From Paraburkholderia piptadeniae (GTDB lineage: Bacteria > Pseudomonadota > Gammaproteobacteria > Burkholderiales > Burkholderiaceae), in assembly GCF_900007165.1 (NCBI RefSeq), contig NZ_CYGY02000008.1, forward strand, positions 92,082 to 156,081: a DNA stretch of 64,000 nucleotides. The letters are read 5' to 3'. A program made the translations under genes and the position numbers. Below the pieces are notes generated by a model, which was not told the origin of the DNA, did no database searches, and saw nothing but the letters and a program-made list of their open reading frames with translations. Shown here piece by piece: positions 56,940 to 64,000 of this stretch. Each line of letters starts with the position of its first letter. The stretch's first letter is position 1.

Positions 56940-59066
56940 ATGACAGGGAAACTGCCGTTCAGACGTGCCGCCACTGTTCTTTGCACGACAATGTCCGCGA
57001 TACTGCTCGCCGCGTGTGGCCACGGCGACGATCACCACAACAACCCGACCACCAACGCGCTGCCTTCGTTCGTGGTTTCCAGCAGCGTCACCACGACCGC
57101 CTATGACGGCAACAGCGACGACCTGCTGACGGGCGGCCTCGGCAAGACGGGCCTCGGCTCGGCGACGCCGCCCTCGTTCGCGAACTCCGCCGCGCCGACG
57201 CCCGCCGAGTTGCGCCGCCTTGCGATCTGGTCGAACTACCGGGCGCTCGTTGACATGTCGGCGAACGGCGGCTATGGGCGCTTCTGGGGGCCCAACGTCG
57301 ACCTGAACGGCAACGATACGCTCGGCGAGGGCAAGATCGCCGGCACCGAATATCTCGCCTACGCCGACAACGGCAGCGGCCGACAGAACGTGACCTTGAT
57401 GGTGCAGGTGCCGTCCACGTTCGATCCGAACAATCCGTGCATCGTCACGGCGACATCGTCGGCTTCGCGCGGCGTCTATGGGGCGATTTCGGCGGCGGGC
57501 GAGTGGGGCCTCAAGCGCGGCTGCGCGGTCGCCTATACCGACAAAGGCGGCGGCAACGGCGCGCACGAGCTGGCGACGAGCCTCGTCACGCTGATGAACG
57601 GCACGGTCGCGGCGGCAACGGCGGCGGGCACGAAGAGCCTGTTCACGGCGAACGTGTCGTCGAGTGCGCTGTCGACGTTCAACACCGGCTTCCCGAACCG
57701 CTACGCGTTCAAGCACGCGCACTCGCAGCAGAACCCCGAGCAGGACTGGGGCAAGAACACGCTCGAAGCCGTGCAGTTCGCGTACTGGGCGCTCAACCAG
57801 CAGTTCGCGCCGACCGTCGATAACAACGGCCAGCAGCACGGCGTGCGCTACAACCCGGGCAGCATCACGACGATCGCGGCGTCCGTCAGCAACGGCGGCG
57901 GCGCGTCGCTCGCGGCGGCCGAGCAGGACACGCAAGGATGGATCACGGCCGTCGTCGTCGGCGAGCCGCAGATCAACCTGCGCATGGCGTCGTCGGCGAA
58001 GGTGCTGGAGGGCGGCGTCCCCATTCCCGCAGCGGGCGCGCCGCTCGCCGACTACATGACCTACGCGAACATGCTGCAGCCGTGCGCGGCGGCCGCGACG
58101 GCGGCGGCAGGCTCGCCGTATCTGACGGCGCTGCCCCTCGCCACTACGCAGGCGATCCGCGCGGCGCGCTGCGCGTCGCTGGCGGCGGGCGGCTTCGTGA
58201 GCGGTGCGGACGAAACGAGCCAGGCCAACAATGCGCTCGACCGTCTGCACGCGGCCGGCTACGAAACCGACTCCGATGTGCTGCACGCGCCGATGTGGGA
58301 TTCGCAGGCCGTGCCCGCTGTCGCCGTCACGTATGCGAACGCGTATACGAAGTCGAGTGTGATCGACAATCTGTGCGGCTTCAGCTTCGGCACGACGAAT
58401 GCGACGACGGGCGCAGCGGGCGTGCCTCCGACGGCGCCGCCGATGTTCTCCATCTTCGGCCTGGGCAACGGCGTGCCGCCGACCAACGGCATCAACCTCG
58501 TCTACAACAACTCGGCGGCGCCGGGTGGCGCGGACCACCGGCTCGCGACGGCCGACGCCAGCTTCACGGGCGCCGCGTGTCTGCGCGCGCTGTGGACGAC
58601 GGGCGACCAGCGCATGCAGGACAACGTCAACGCGATCCGCGTGACCGCGAATCTGCACGGCAAGCCGGCCATCATCGTGCAGGGACGCAGCGATGCCCTC
58701 GTGCCCGTGAATCACGCATCGCGCGCGTACCTGGCGATGAACAACATCACGGAGGGATCGAAGAGCCAGCTGTCGTTCTATGAAGTGATGAACGGCCAGC
58801 ACTTCGACGCGTTCCTGAGCACGGCCGGTTTCGACACGCGCTTCATCCCGGTGCACTACTACAACATCCAGGCACTCGATCTGATGTGGAATCACCTGAA
58901 GAGCGGCGCGCCACTGCCGCCGTCGCAAGTGATCCGCACGGTGCCGCGTGGCGGCACGCCGGGTGCTGCGCCTGTACTCACGACGGCGAATCTGCCTGCG
59001 ATCGCGATGAGCCCGGGTGCGAATGCGATTCAGGTGGGAGCGGGCGCGGTGAACGTGCCCAAGTGA
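56940..59066 (+). CDS. D-(-)-3-hydroxybutyrate oligomer hydrolase
   Basis: This encodes 708 residues. A lipoprotein-like signal (AILLAACGHGDD) is followed by the 3HB-oligomer hydrolase fold. IAGTEYLAYADNGSGRQNVTLMVQVPSTFD, SASRGVYGAISAAGEWGLKRGCAVAYTDKG and VSNGGGASLAAAEQD contain the probable nucleophile Ser in S-N-G-G-(G/A). PAIIVQGRSDALVPVNHASRAY and MNGQHFDAFL complete the Asp/His pair. It breaks 3-hydroxybutyrate oligomers released from polyhydroxybutyrate. GGAG lies six bases before the ATG at 56940; an ATG at 56937 is adjacent. The frame extends upstream to 56436, but without coding character. Confidence 0.9.
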   Translation: MTGKLPFRRAATVLCTTMSAILLAACGHGDDHHNNPTTNALPSFVVSSSVTTTAYDGNSDDLLTGGLGKTGLGSATPPSFANSAAPTPAELRRLAIWSNYRALVDMSANGGYGRFWGPNVDLNGNDTLGEGKIAGTEYLAYADNGSGRQNVTLMVQVPSTFDPNNPCIVTATSSASRGVYGAISAAGEWGLKRGCAVAYTDKGGGNGAHELATSLVTLMNGTVAAATAAGTKSLFTANVSSSALSTFNTGFPNRYAFKHAHSQQNPEQDWGKNTLEAVQFAYWALNQQFAPTVDNNGQQHGVRYNPGSITTIAASVSNGGGASLAAAEQDTQGWITAVVVGEPQINLRMASSAKVLEGGVPIPAAGAPLADYMTYANMLQPCAAAATAAAGSPYLTALPLATTQAIRAARCASLAAGGFVSGADETSQANNALDRLHAAGYETDSDVLHAPMWDSQAVPAVAVTYANAYTKSSVIDNLCGFSFGTTNATTGAAGVPPTAPPMFSIFGLGNGVPPTNGINLVYNNSAAPGGADHRLATADASFTGAACLRALWTTGDQRMQDNVNAIRVTANLHGKPAIIVQGRSDALVPVNHASRAYLAMNNITEGSKSQLSFYEVMNGQHFDAFLSTAGFDTRFIPVHYYNIQALDLMWNHLKSGAPLPPSQVIRTVPRGGTPGAAPVLTTANLPAIAMSPGANAIQVGAGAVNVPK

Positions 59067-59108
59067 TGAGCATGAAGGGCCGCTAGTCGTAGCGACGATC
59101 ACGTAGCA

Positions 59109-59151
59109 TCACGCCGCTCGCGTCAGTGCAGAAACAACGCGAGCGGTGTGA
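59109..59151 (+). terminator. Hairpin after the oligomer hydrolase
   Basis: TCACGCCGCTCGCG pairs with CGCGAGCGGTGTGA (14 bp, one G-U) around a 15-base loop, 42 bases past the stop. No T-run follows, so it may be a transcript-stabilising hairpin or a weak terminator. Confidence 0.45.
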
Positions 59152-59332
59152 CGCGCACATGAGATGCAGTCGCAACGATGCACACGAATGGAGCCAGATA
59201 CACGACGCGTCGCGAGCACCCTGTCTCATGCATCGTTCAAACGCGACGGACCATCGTGCTTGTTCGCCGTGACACACTGTTTACCCGTCGCGTGAGGTAC
59301 TGTGGAGTATCGACGCTTCCGGAGCGACGGCC

Positions 59333-59587
59333 ATGGACAGACACGCCTTCACTTACACCGATCTCCCGATCGGCGAACGCGCCGCGTTCGAACTCGTGTG
59401 CGCGCGGCATGGTTTTGCGCCCGCGCATTTCGACATCAGCGCCACCGACGATCCCGACGACATTTCACATCACGCGCGCCTGTTGACGATACGGCGCGGC
59501 GGCTGGGCGCAGTCGTATCACGAGGACAAGGCAGGCCACTGGATTCGCCAGTTCGAAACCGACCTCAACTGCCGCTTCTTCAAATGA
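59333..59587 (+). CDS. Small hypothetical protein
   Basis: This encodes 84 residues: MDRHAFTYTDLPIGERAAFE at the start, with alternating charged and aromatic residues and a Cys pair far apart (VCARHG, LNCRFFK). It has no signal peptide or membrane helix. Amino-acid makeup and codon pattern look coding. I do not recognise the family. It converges on the TauE/SafE gene ending at 59646. Confidence 0.6.
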   Translation: MDRHAFTYTDLPIGERAAFELVCARHGFAPAHFDISATDDPDDISHHARLLTIRRGGWAQSYHEDKAGHWIRQFETDLNCRFFK

Positions 59588-59645
59588 TCGTCGCGTCGCT
59601 GCGCGCGATGTGCAGTGGAAACATCGCACGCGGCCCGTCGACGGA

Positions 59646-60434
59646 TCACGCCATCACGAGCTTCACGCCGACGAGCGTCAGCGTCGCTGCGAGCAGGTTG
59701 CGCAGCAGCTTGTCCGGTGCCTTCGACGCCAGATAGCTGCCGATCATGATGCCCGGAATCGAGCCGACCAGCAGCGACGCGAGCAGCGACCAGTTGACCG
59801 AGCCGAGCAGCCAGTGGCCCGCGCCCGCGAGCAGGGTGAGCGGCACGGCATGCGCGATGTCCGAGCCGACGATGCGCGTGATCGGCAGCATCGGGTAGAG
59901 CAGCAGCAGCACCGTGACGCCGATCGCGCCCGCGCCCACCGACGTCAGCGACACCAGCACGCCGAGAACGGCGCCCGTCAGCATCGTCAGCCCGAGCGTG
60001 CTGCCCTGGCCCGTCGCGCGCTTGCGCGAAGCCGCGAACGCGGTGAGCTGCGGCCTGAACACCAGCGCGATCGCGGTGATCAGCAGCGCGACGCCGAGCA
60101 CGACGGAAATCAGATGCCCGCCGCGCTGCGATTCCATCCCGTAGCGATGCAGCAGGATCAGCGTGACGGTCGCGGCGGGCACGCTGCCCGCCGCCAGCCG
60201 CAGCGTCACCTGCCAGTCGATCGACCCCTTCACCCCATGCACGAGCGTGCCCGTCGCCTTGGTCGCGGCCGCGTACAGCAGGTCCGTGCCGACGGCCGTC
60301 GCCGGATGGATGTTGAAGAGCAGCACGAGGATCGGCGTCATCAGCGAGCCGCCGCCGACGCCCGTCAGCCCGACCAGAAAGCCGACGAAAAGACCCGACG
60401 CGGAATACAGGAGATCGATGTGGGGAAGTGCCAT
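59646..60434 (-). CDS. TauE/SafE family permease
   Basis: The 262-residue membrane protein has about eight helices. The duplicated family motifs are GLFVGFLVGLTGVGGGSLMTPIL near the start and TGAVLGVLVSLTSVGAGAIGVTVLLLL in the second half. DUF81/TauE proteins export sulfite, sulfoacetate or other organic anions; the substrate is not evident here. The ATG at 60434 was chosen over an upstream extension. Confidence 0.88.
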   Translation of the reverse strand: MALPHIDLLYSASGLFVGFLVGLTGVGGGSLMTPILVLLFNIHPATAVGTDLLYAAATKATGTLVHGVKGSIDWQVTLRLAAGSVPAATVTLILLHRYGMESQRGGHLISVVLGVALLITAIALVFRPQLTAFAASRKRATGQGSTLGLTMLTGAVLGVLVSLTSVGAGAIGVTVLLLLYPMLPITRIVGSDIAHAVPLTLLAGAGHWLLGSVNWSLLASLLVGSIPGIMIGSYLASKAPDKLLRNLLAATLTLVGVKLVMA

Positions 60435-60786
60435 TGCTCGGACCGCGGACGGTCTTTTAAAGGATTTGGTTGCGGGCAGGCTTGCCGGTACTGTCGCCAG
60501 AAGCCGCGCGCGGGCTGTGCCTGAAGGCGGTTCCTCAGGCGAAGGCTCGGGCAGTCCGTCAGGCGGTTCCATCGGGCTGCGGCGCGGCGAAAGACCGCTA
60601 TTGTCGCAAAACCGGCGGCGCAGCGTCCGGATGCCCGCCGATGTCCGCAATGATGACGGCTCCGGCCACCCGCTTACAATAGCGTTTTGGGCGCCGCGAT
60701 CGCGTCGGACGGCGCTTGCACGGGGCGTCGACGATGCACGCCGTGCGATGCGTTGCCCGTGCCTCTTCATCCGCAGACCGATAAAA

Positions 60787-61677
60787 ATGAACTACGGCGT
60801 CGCCTACGCAGTCCTCGCGTTCACCCTATGGGGACTCTTTCCCGTCTACTTCAAGACGCTGCACCAGATTTCCCCGATCGAGATGCTCGCGCACCGGATG
60901 GTGTGGTCGATGCTGTTTCTCTTCATCGTGCTGGCCGCGCGGCAGCAATGGCGCTGGCTCGGCCCCGTGCTGCGCGACCGGAAGCTGCTCGGACGCTTCG
61001 CCGCGAGCGCGCTGTTGCTGTCGACGAACTGGGGCATCTATATCTGGGCCGTCAACGCGGGGCATATCGTCGAGGCGAGCCTCGGATACTTCGTCAATCC
61101 GCTGATCAACGTGCTGTTCGGCTTCGTGTTCCTCGGCGAGCGGCTGCGGCGCGTGCAGTGGCTCTCGGTGGCCGTTGCCGCGTGCGGCGTGCTGTGGCTC
61201 ACGTGGGAAAACGGCCATCCGCCGTGGATCAGCCTCGCACTCGCGTTCAGCTTCGCGGGCTATGGGCTGCTGCGCAAGACGGCGCGGCTCGGCGCGCTCG
61301 AAGGGCTGACACTCGAAACGGTGCTGCTCTTTCCCGTTGCCGCGCTGTATCTGTTCATCGCGTCGTCACATGGGGCGAGCGGTTTCGGCGCCGCGTCGTT
61401 TGGTGTGAAGGTGCTGCTCGCGCTCGCCGGGCCGATCACGGCTGTGCCGCTGCTGCTGTTCGCAGCGGGCGCGCGGCGCATTCCGCTGTCGATGCTTGGG
61501 CTCATCCAGTACGTGACGCCGTCGCTGCAATTGCTGATCGGCGTGCTGATCTATCAGGAGCCGTTCGGGCACGTGCAACTGATCGGCTACGGCGCGATCT
61601 GGCTCGCGCTCGCCCTCTATTCGCTCGATGGCTTGTGGCGCGCACGCTTCGCGCGGGGCGTGACGGCGACGCGATAA
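60787..61677 (+). CDS. rarD: RarD, EamA-family transporter
   Basis: The 296-residue protein has ten membrane helices and the RarD signature NYGVAYAVLAFTLWGLFPVYFKTL and EMLAHRMVWSMLF. LLLSTNWGIYIWAVNAGHIVEASLGYFVNPL is strongly conserved in this group, which is linked to chloramphenicol sensitivity. RarD is a DMT-superfamily permease of unknown natural substrate. The ATG at 60787 directly follows ATAAAA and has no strong ribosome site. Confidence 0.92.
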   Translation: MNYGVAYAVLAFTLWGLFPVYFKTLHQISPIEMLAHRMVWSMLFLFIVLAARQQWRWLGPVLRDRKLLGRFAASALLLSTNWGIYIWAVNAGHIVEASLGYFVNPLINVLFGFVFLGERLRRVQWLSVAVAACGVLWLTWENGHPPWISLALAFSFAGYGLLRKTARLGALEGLTLETVLLFPVAALYLFIASSHGASGFGAASFGVKVLLALAGPITAVPLLLFAAGARRIPLSMLGLIQYVTPSLQLLIGVLIYQEPFGHVQLIGYGAIWLALALYSLDGLWRARFARGVTATR

Positions 61678-61752
61678 ACGAAAGGCCGCCCGCAGACGGC
61701 CCGGCTTGCTGCAAAGGACCTGGTAGCAGAGATACGAAAGAAAGCGTTTGCG

Positions 61753-62415
61753 TCAGATCGCGCGGCGCACTTCGGCGACGCCGAACGCGGCCAGTGCAAA
61801 CCCCGCAATGCGGTCGATGACGACGCGCAGCTTGTGCCCGATCGCATGACGCGCGAGCGACACGGCCGTCACGAGAAAGCACCACCACGCGATCGATCCG
61901 CAAAACACGCCCAGCACTGTCGTGAACGCGACGCTCGACGAAAACGGTCCGCGCGGCGCGAGCGTCGTGAAGAGTGCTGCGAACATGATGATCGTCTGCG
62001 GATTGGTCAGCGTGAGCAGCAGCGCGCTTGCGAAAGCCTTCAACGCGCCGGCGTGGCCGATGCTTGCGAGCCTGCCTTCGCCGTTGCCGCCGTTGTTGTT
62101 GCCGCTATTGATCCCATTATCGGCGGGCACTTTCTGCAACATCGTGCGAATGCCGAGATACAGCAGAAAGAGTCCGGCGACGATGTGCAGCGGCTTGTCA
62201 TAAGCCAGCATGAACTGCGACACGCTCACGAGACCGAGCGCGGCGATCAGGCCATAGAACGCATCGCCGCCCGCAATGCCGAAGCCGATCGCGAGACCGG
62301 CGCGCGGACCATCGGTGAGCGTGCGGCGAATGCACAGCATGCCCATCGGACCGACGGGTGCCGCGACCGCGAGACCCACGCCCGCTGCCGTGAGAAAAAG
62401 ACCGGGACTGAACAT
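61753..62415 (-). CDS. LysE/RhtB-family exporter
   Basis: The 220-residue protein has six membrane helices. The N-terminal LFLTAAGVGLAVAAPVGPMGMLCIRRTLTDGPRAGLAIGFGIAGGDAFYGLIAALG carries the conserved P-V-G-P and G-x-x-x-G-D patterns of amino-acid exporters. NPQTIIMFAALF is in the second half. A Gly/Asn-rich loop (INSGNNNGGNGEG) in the middle is unusual. Substrate is unknown. It converges on rarD. Confidence 0.88.
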   Translation of the reverse strand: MFSPGLFLTAAGVGLAVAAPVGPMGMLCIRRTLTDGPRAGLAIGFGIAGGDAFYGLIAALGLVSVSQFMLAYDKPLHIVAGLFLLYLGIRTMLQKVPADNGINSGNNNGGNGEGRLASIGHAGALKAFASALLLTLTNPQTIIMFAALFTTLAPRGPFSSSVAFTTVLGVFCGSIAWWCFLVTAVSLARHAIGHKLRVVIDRIAGFALAAFGVAEVRRAI

Positions 62416-62539
62416 CGATGCTCCTGTGTATTTGACGTGATATGGGGGGCCACGGCGGATGACCATCCGCAAGGATAGCCGTGCGGCGCATGGCCCGGCA
62501 ATGCGGATGAAATTGGCCGCACGTCTCTGGCGAAATCGT

Positions 62540-63979
62540 TCAGGCTTCCACCGGATGCTCCCTGTCGCGATGATGGTCCGCGGCGAGGAACATATACATC
62601 GACGGCACGACGAAGAGCGTAAACAGCGTGCCGATCGACAGCCCGGTGAAAATCACGAGCCCCATCGCATTGCGGCCCGCCGCGCCCGCACCCGACGCGA
62701 TCACGAGCGGCAGCACACCCAGCACCATTGCCGCCGTGGTCATCAGGATCGGCCGCAAGCGCACGCCGGCCGCTTCTTCGAGCGCCTCGCGCTTGCCGCG
62801 TCCCGCGCGTTGCAGTTCGTTCGCGAACTGCACGATCAGGATGCCGTGCTTGCTGATGAGGCCCATCAGCGTGACGAGACCCACCTGCGTGTAGATGTTG
62901 AGCGTCGAGAGTCCCATGTTGATGAAGATCAGCGCACCGAACAGCGCCATTGGCACCGACACGAGAATCACGACGGGATCGCGGAAGCTCTCGAACTGCG
63001 CGGCGAGCGCGAGAAACACGATGATCGTCGCGAACAGCAGCGTGATCACGAAGCCGCCGGACTCCTGCACGAACTGACGCGACAGGCCCGAGTAGTCGGC
63101 CGTATAGCCCGTCGGCGCGACGTCGGTGGTGGCCTTGCGCAGGAAGTCGAGCACTTCGCCTTGGGAGATGCCAGGCGCGAGCACGCCGGAAATAGTCGCG
63201 GAATTGAGCTGCTGGAAGTGATTGATCGACTCGGGCACGATGGTCTGCTTCAGATGCGTGACCGTCGATGCGGGAATCACACTGCCATCGGGCGTGCGCA
63301 AATAGTAGTCGAGCACTTGCGACGGGTTCAGCCGGTCCGTTTGCAGCACTTGCGGAATCACCTTGTACGAGCGGCCCGCGATCGAAAAGTAATTGACGTA
63401 GTTGCCGCCCAGCGCCGCGCCGAGCGTCTGCCCGACATCGCTTTGCGACAGGCCGAGCGAAGCGACCTTGTCGCGGTCCACGAGCAGCACGCTTTCCGGC
63501 TTGTCGATCTTCAGGTCGCTGTCGACGAAGAAGAACATGCCGCTTTCGCGCGCTTTTTGCAGCACGGCTTGCGACACTTCATTGAGGTTTTGGAACGGCT
63601 CCGTCGTGCTGATGACGAATTGCACGGGCAAGCCCTGCGCGCCCGGCAGCGGCGGAAACTGGAACGCGGCGACGCGCGCGCCCGCAATGCCGTTCCACTG
63701 CTGCTGCAATTCCTGCTGCAATTGCGTCGCGCCTTTCTTGCGCTTGTCCCACGTCTTGAAGAGCACGCCGCCGATGCCCTGGTTCAGCGTCGGTGCGCCC
63801 GTCAACTGGAACATTTGCGAGTACTCGGGCAACTGCTTCGAGATATCGAACACCTGGTCCGCGTAAGTCTGCATCTGCTGGATCGTCGCGTTCGGCGGCC
63901 CCTGGATCTGCGACAGCACGATGCCCTGGTCCTCCTGCGGCGCAAGCTCCGATTTCGACGTCATGAAGAGATACACGGT
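62540..63979 (-). CDS. RND efflux pump permease, C-terminal part (HAE1/AcrB type), cut by contig end
   Basis: About 480 residues of the second half of an AcrB-like proton-driven multidrug pump. The periplasmic segment has LPEYSQMFQLTGAPTLNQGIGGVLFKTWDKRKK. The membrane block starts RQFVQESGGFVITLLFATIIVFLALAAQFESFRDPVVILVSVPMA and continues LSTLNIYTQVGLVTLMGLISKHGILIVQFANELQ and RLRPILMTTAAMVLGVLPL, with the usual helices 8-12. The N-terminal half lies outside the window. Bases 63980-64000 are adapter, so the apparent start at 63994 (M-Y-K-R-Q) is artificial. Confidence 0.92.
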   Translation of the reverse strand, partial: TVYLFMTSKSELAPQEDQGIVLSQIQGPPNATIQQMQTYADQVFDISKQLPEYSQMFQLTGAPTLNQGIGGVLFKTWDKRKKGATQLQQELQQQWNGIAGARVAAFQFPPLPGAQGLPVQFVISTTEPFQNLNEVSQAVLQKARESGMFFFVDSDLKIDKPESVLLVDRDKVASLGLSQSDVGQTLGAALGGNYVNYFSIAGRSYKVIPQVLQTDRLNPSQVLDYYLRTPDGSVIPASTVTHLKQTIVPESINHFQQLNSATISGVLAPGISQGEVLDFLRKATTDVAPTGYTADYSGLSRQFVQESGGFVITLLFATIIVFLALAAQFESFRDPVVILVSVPMALFGALIFINMGLSTLNIYTQVGLVTLMGLISKHGILIVQFANELQRAGRGKREALEEAAGVRLRPILMTTAAMVLGVLPLVIASGAGAAGRNAMGLVIFTGLSIGTLFTLFVVPSMYMFLAADHHRDREHPVEA

Positions 63980-64000
63980 CTGTCTCTTATACACATCTGA
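63980..64000. other. Nextera transposase adapter (sequencing artefact)
   Basis: CTGTCTCTTATACACATCT is the 19-bp mosaic end used in Nextera libraries. The following GA matches the start of the read-through adapter. It is not genomic. Adapter translated in one frame gives V-Y-K-R-Q and in the other L-S-L-I-H-I, both present at the edges of frames here. Confidence 0.98.

Noticed and set aside
56679..59102. 807-codon leftward frame over the oligomer hydrolase
   Set aside because: Antisense shadow; the plus-strand gene has a lipoprotein signal and family motifs.
61690..61720. Weak hairpin between rarD and the LysE-type gene as terminator
   Set aside because: The stem is short and interrupted with no T-run, so it was not listed.
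63980..63994. Start codon of the RND gene at 63994
   Set aside because: The start lies in the Nextera adapter; the real gene continues beyond the contig.

Overview
The window is about 64 kb of GC-rich DNA with dense, short-spaced genes. The gene families and their order (ybgC-tolQRAB-pal-cpoB beside a tRNA-Lys, glyA-nrdR behind a ZTP riboswitch, hmgA-fahA, a 3-hydroxybutyrate oligomer hydrolase, xdhABC) point to a Burkholderiaceae chromosome, most likely Paraburkholderia or a close relative. That placement is inference from gene content; no marker phylogeny could be run. The last 21 bases are Nextera transposase adapter, so the right edge is a contig end with untrimmed adapter and not genomic DNA.

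Layout. 1-12.5 kb is an exopolysaccharide/O-antigen-type locus: four glycosyltransferases (one cut by the left edge), a WcaF-like hexapeptide acetyltransferase, a GMC-type flavin oxidoreductase, a Wzy-like polymerase/ligase, an acyltransferase-3 protein, a Wzx-like flippase and an Ala/Gly-rich secreted protein. 12.6-18.5 kb holds tRNA-Lys(UUU) and the complete Tol-Pal envelope operon, read leftward. An IscB element (IS200/IS605 superfamily, HEARO-type guide RNA) sits at about 18.48-20.19 kb, directly in front of ybgC. 20.3-23.3 kb has a short-chain dehydrogenase and the ZTP riboswitch-glyA-nrdR unit. At 23.45-25.55 kb a type IV pilin cluster is wrecked: a fimT-like gene and a pilE-like gene are both broken and separated by a TnpB element whose tnpB carries a one-base frameshift.

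25.5-38.3 kb is ordinary chromosome: yqjD/yqjE-type membrane genes, a 1-Cys peroxiredoxin, glutaryl-CoA dehydrogenase with a divergent IclR regulator, a degenerate EAL protein, the homogentisate pathway pair hmgA-fahA, two MFS exporters and an enoyl-CoA hydratase. 38.3-41.3 kb is gene-poor and decayed, with recognisable scraps of a superinfection-immunity protein, an NRPS adenylation domain and a phage-type DUF5131 protein. 41.3-46.7 kb has a 2-hydroxyacid dehydrogenase with its LysR regulator, a class V aminotransferase behind a 22-bp perfect hairpin, and an MFS transporter. 47-51.6 kb is xdhA-xdhB and a truncated xdhC. 51.7-64 kb holds a LysR regulator, a DsbA-like isomerase, a TAXI-type solute-binding protein, a BON protein, the 3-hydroxybutyrate oligomer hydrolase, several exporters and the C-terminal part of an RND efflux pump.

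The most interesting content is the pair of RNA-guided nuclease elements of two different families (IscB and TnpB) within 4 kb of each other, flanking glyA-nrdR. Neither carries a tnpA transposase. The IscB element keeps all catalytic residues and a roughly 310-nt upstream guide-RNA region whose predicted guide matches its own insertion site in front of the tol-pal operon.
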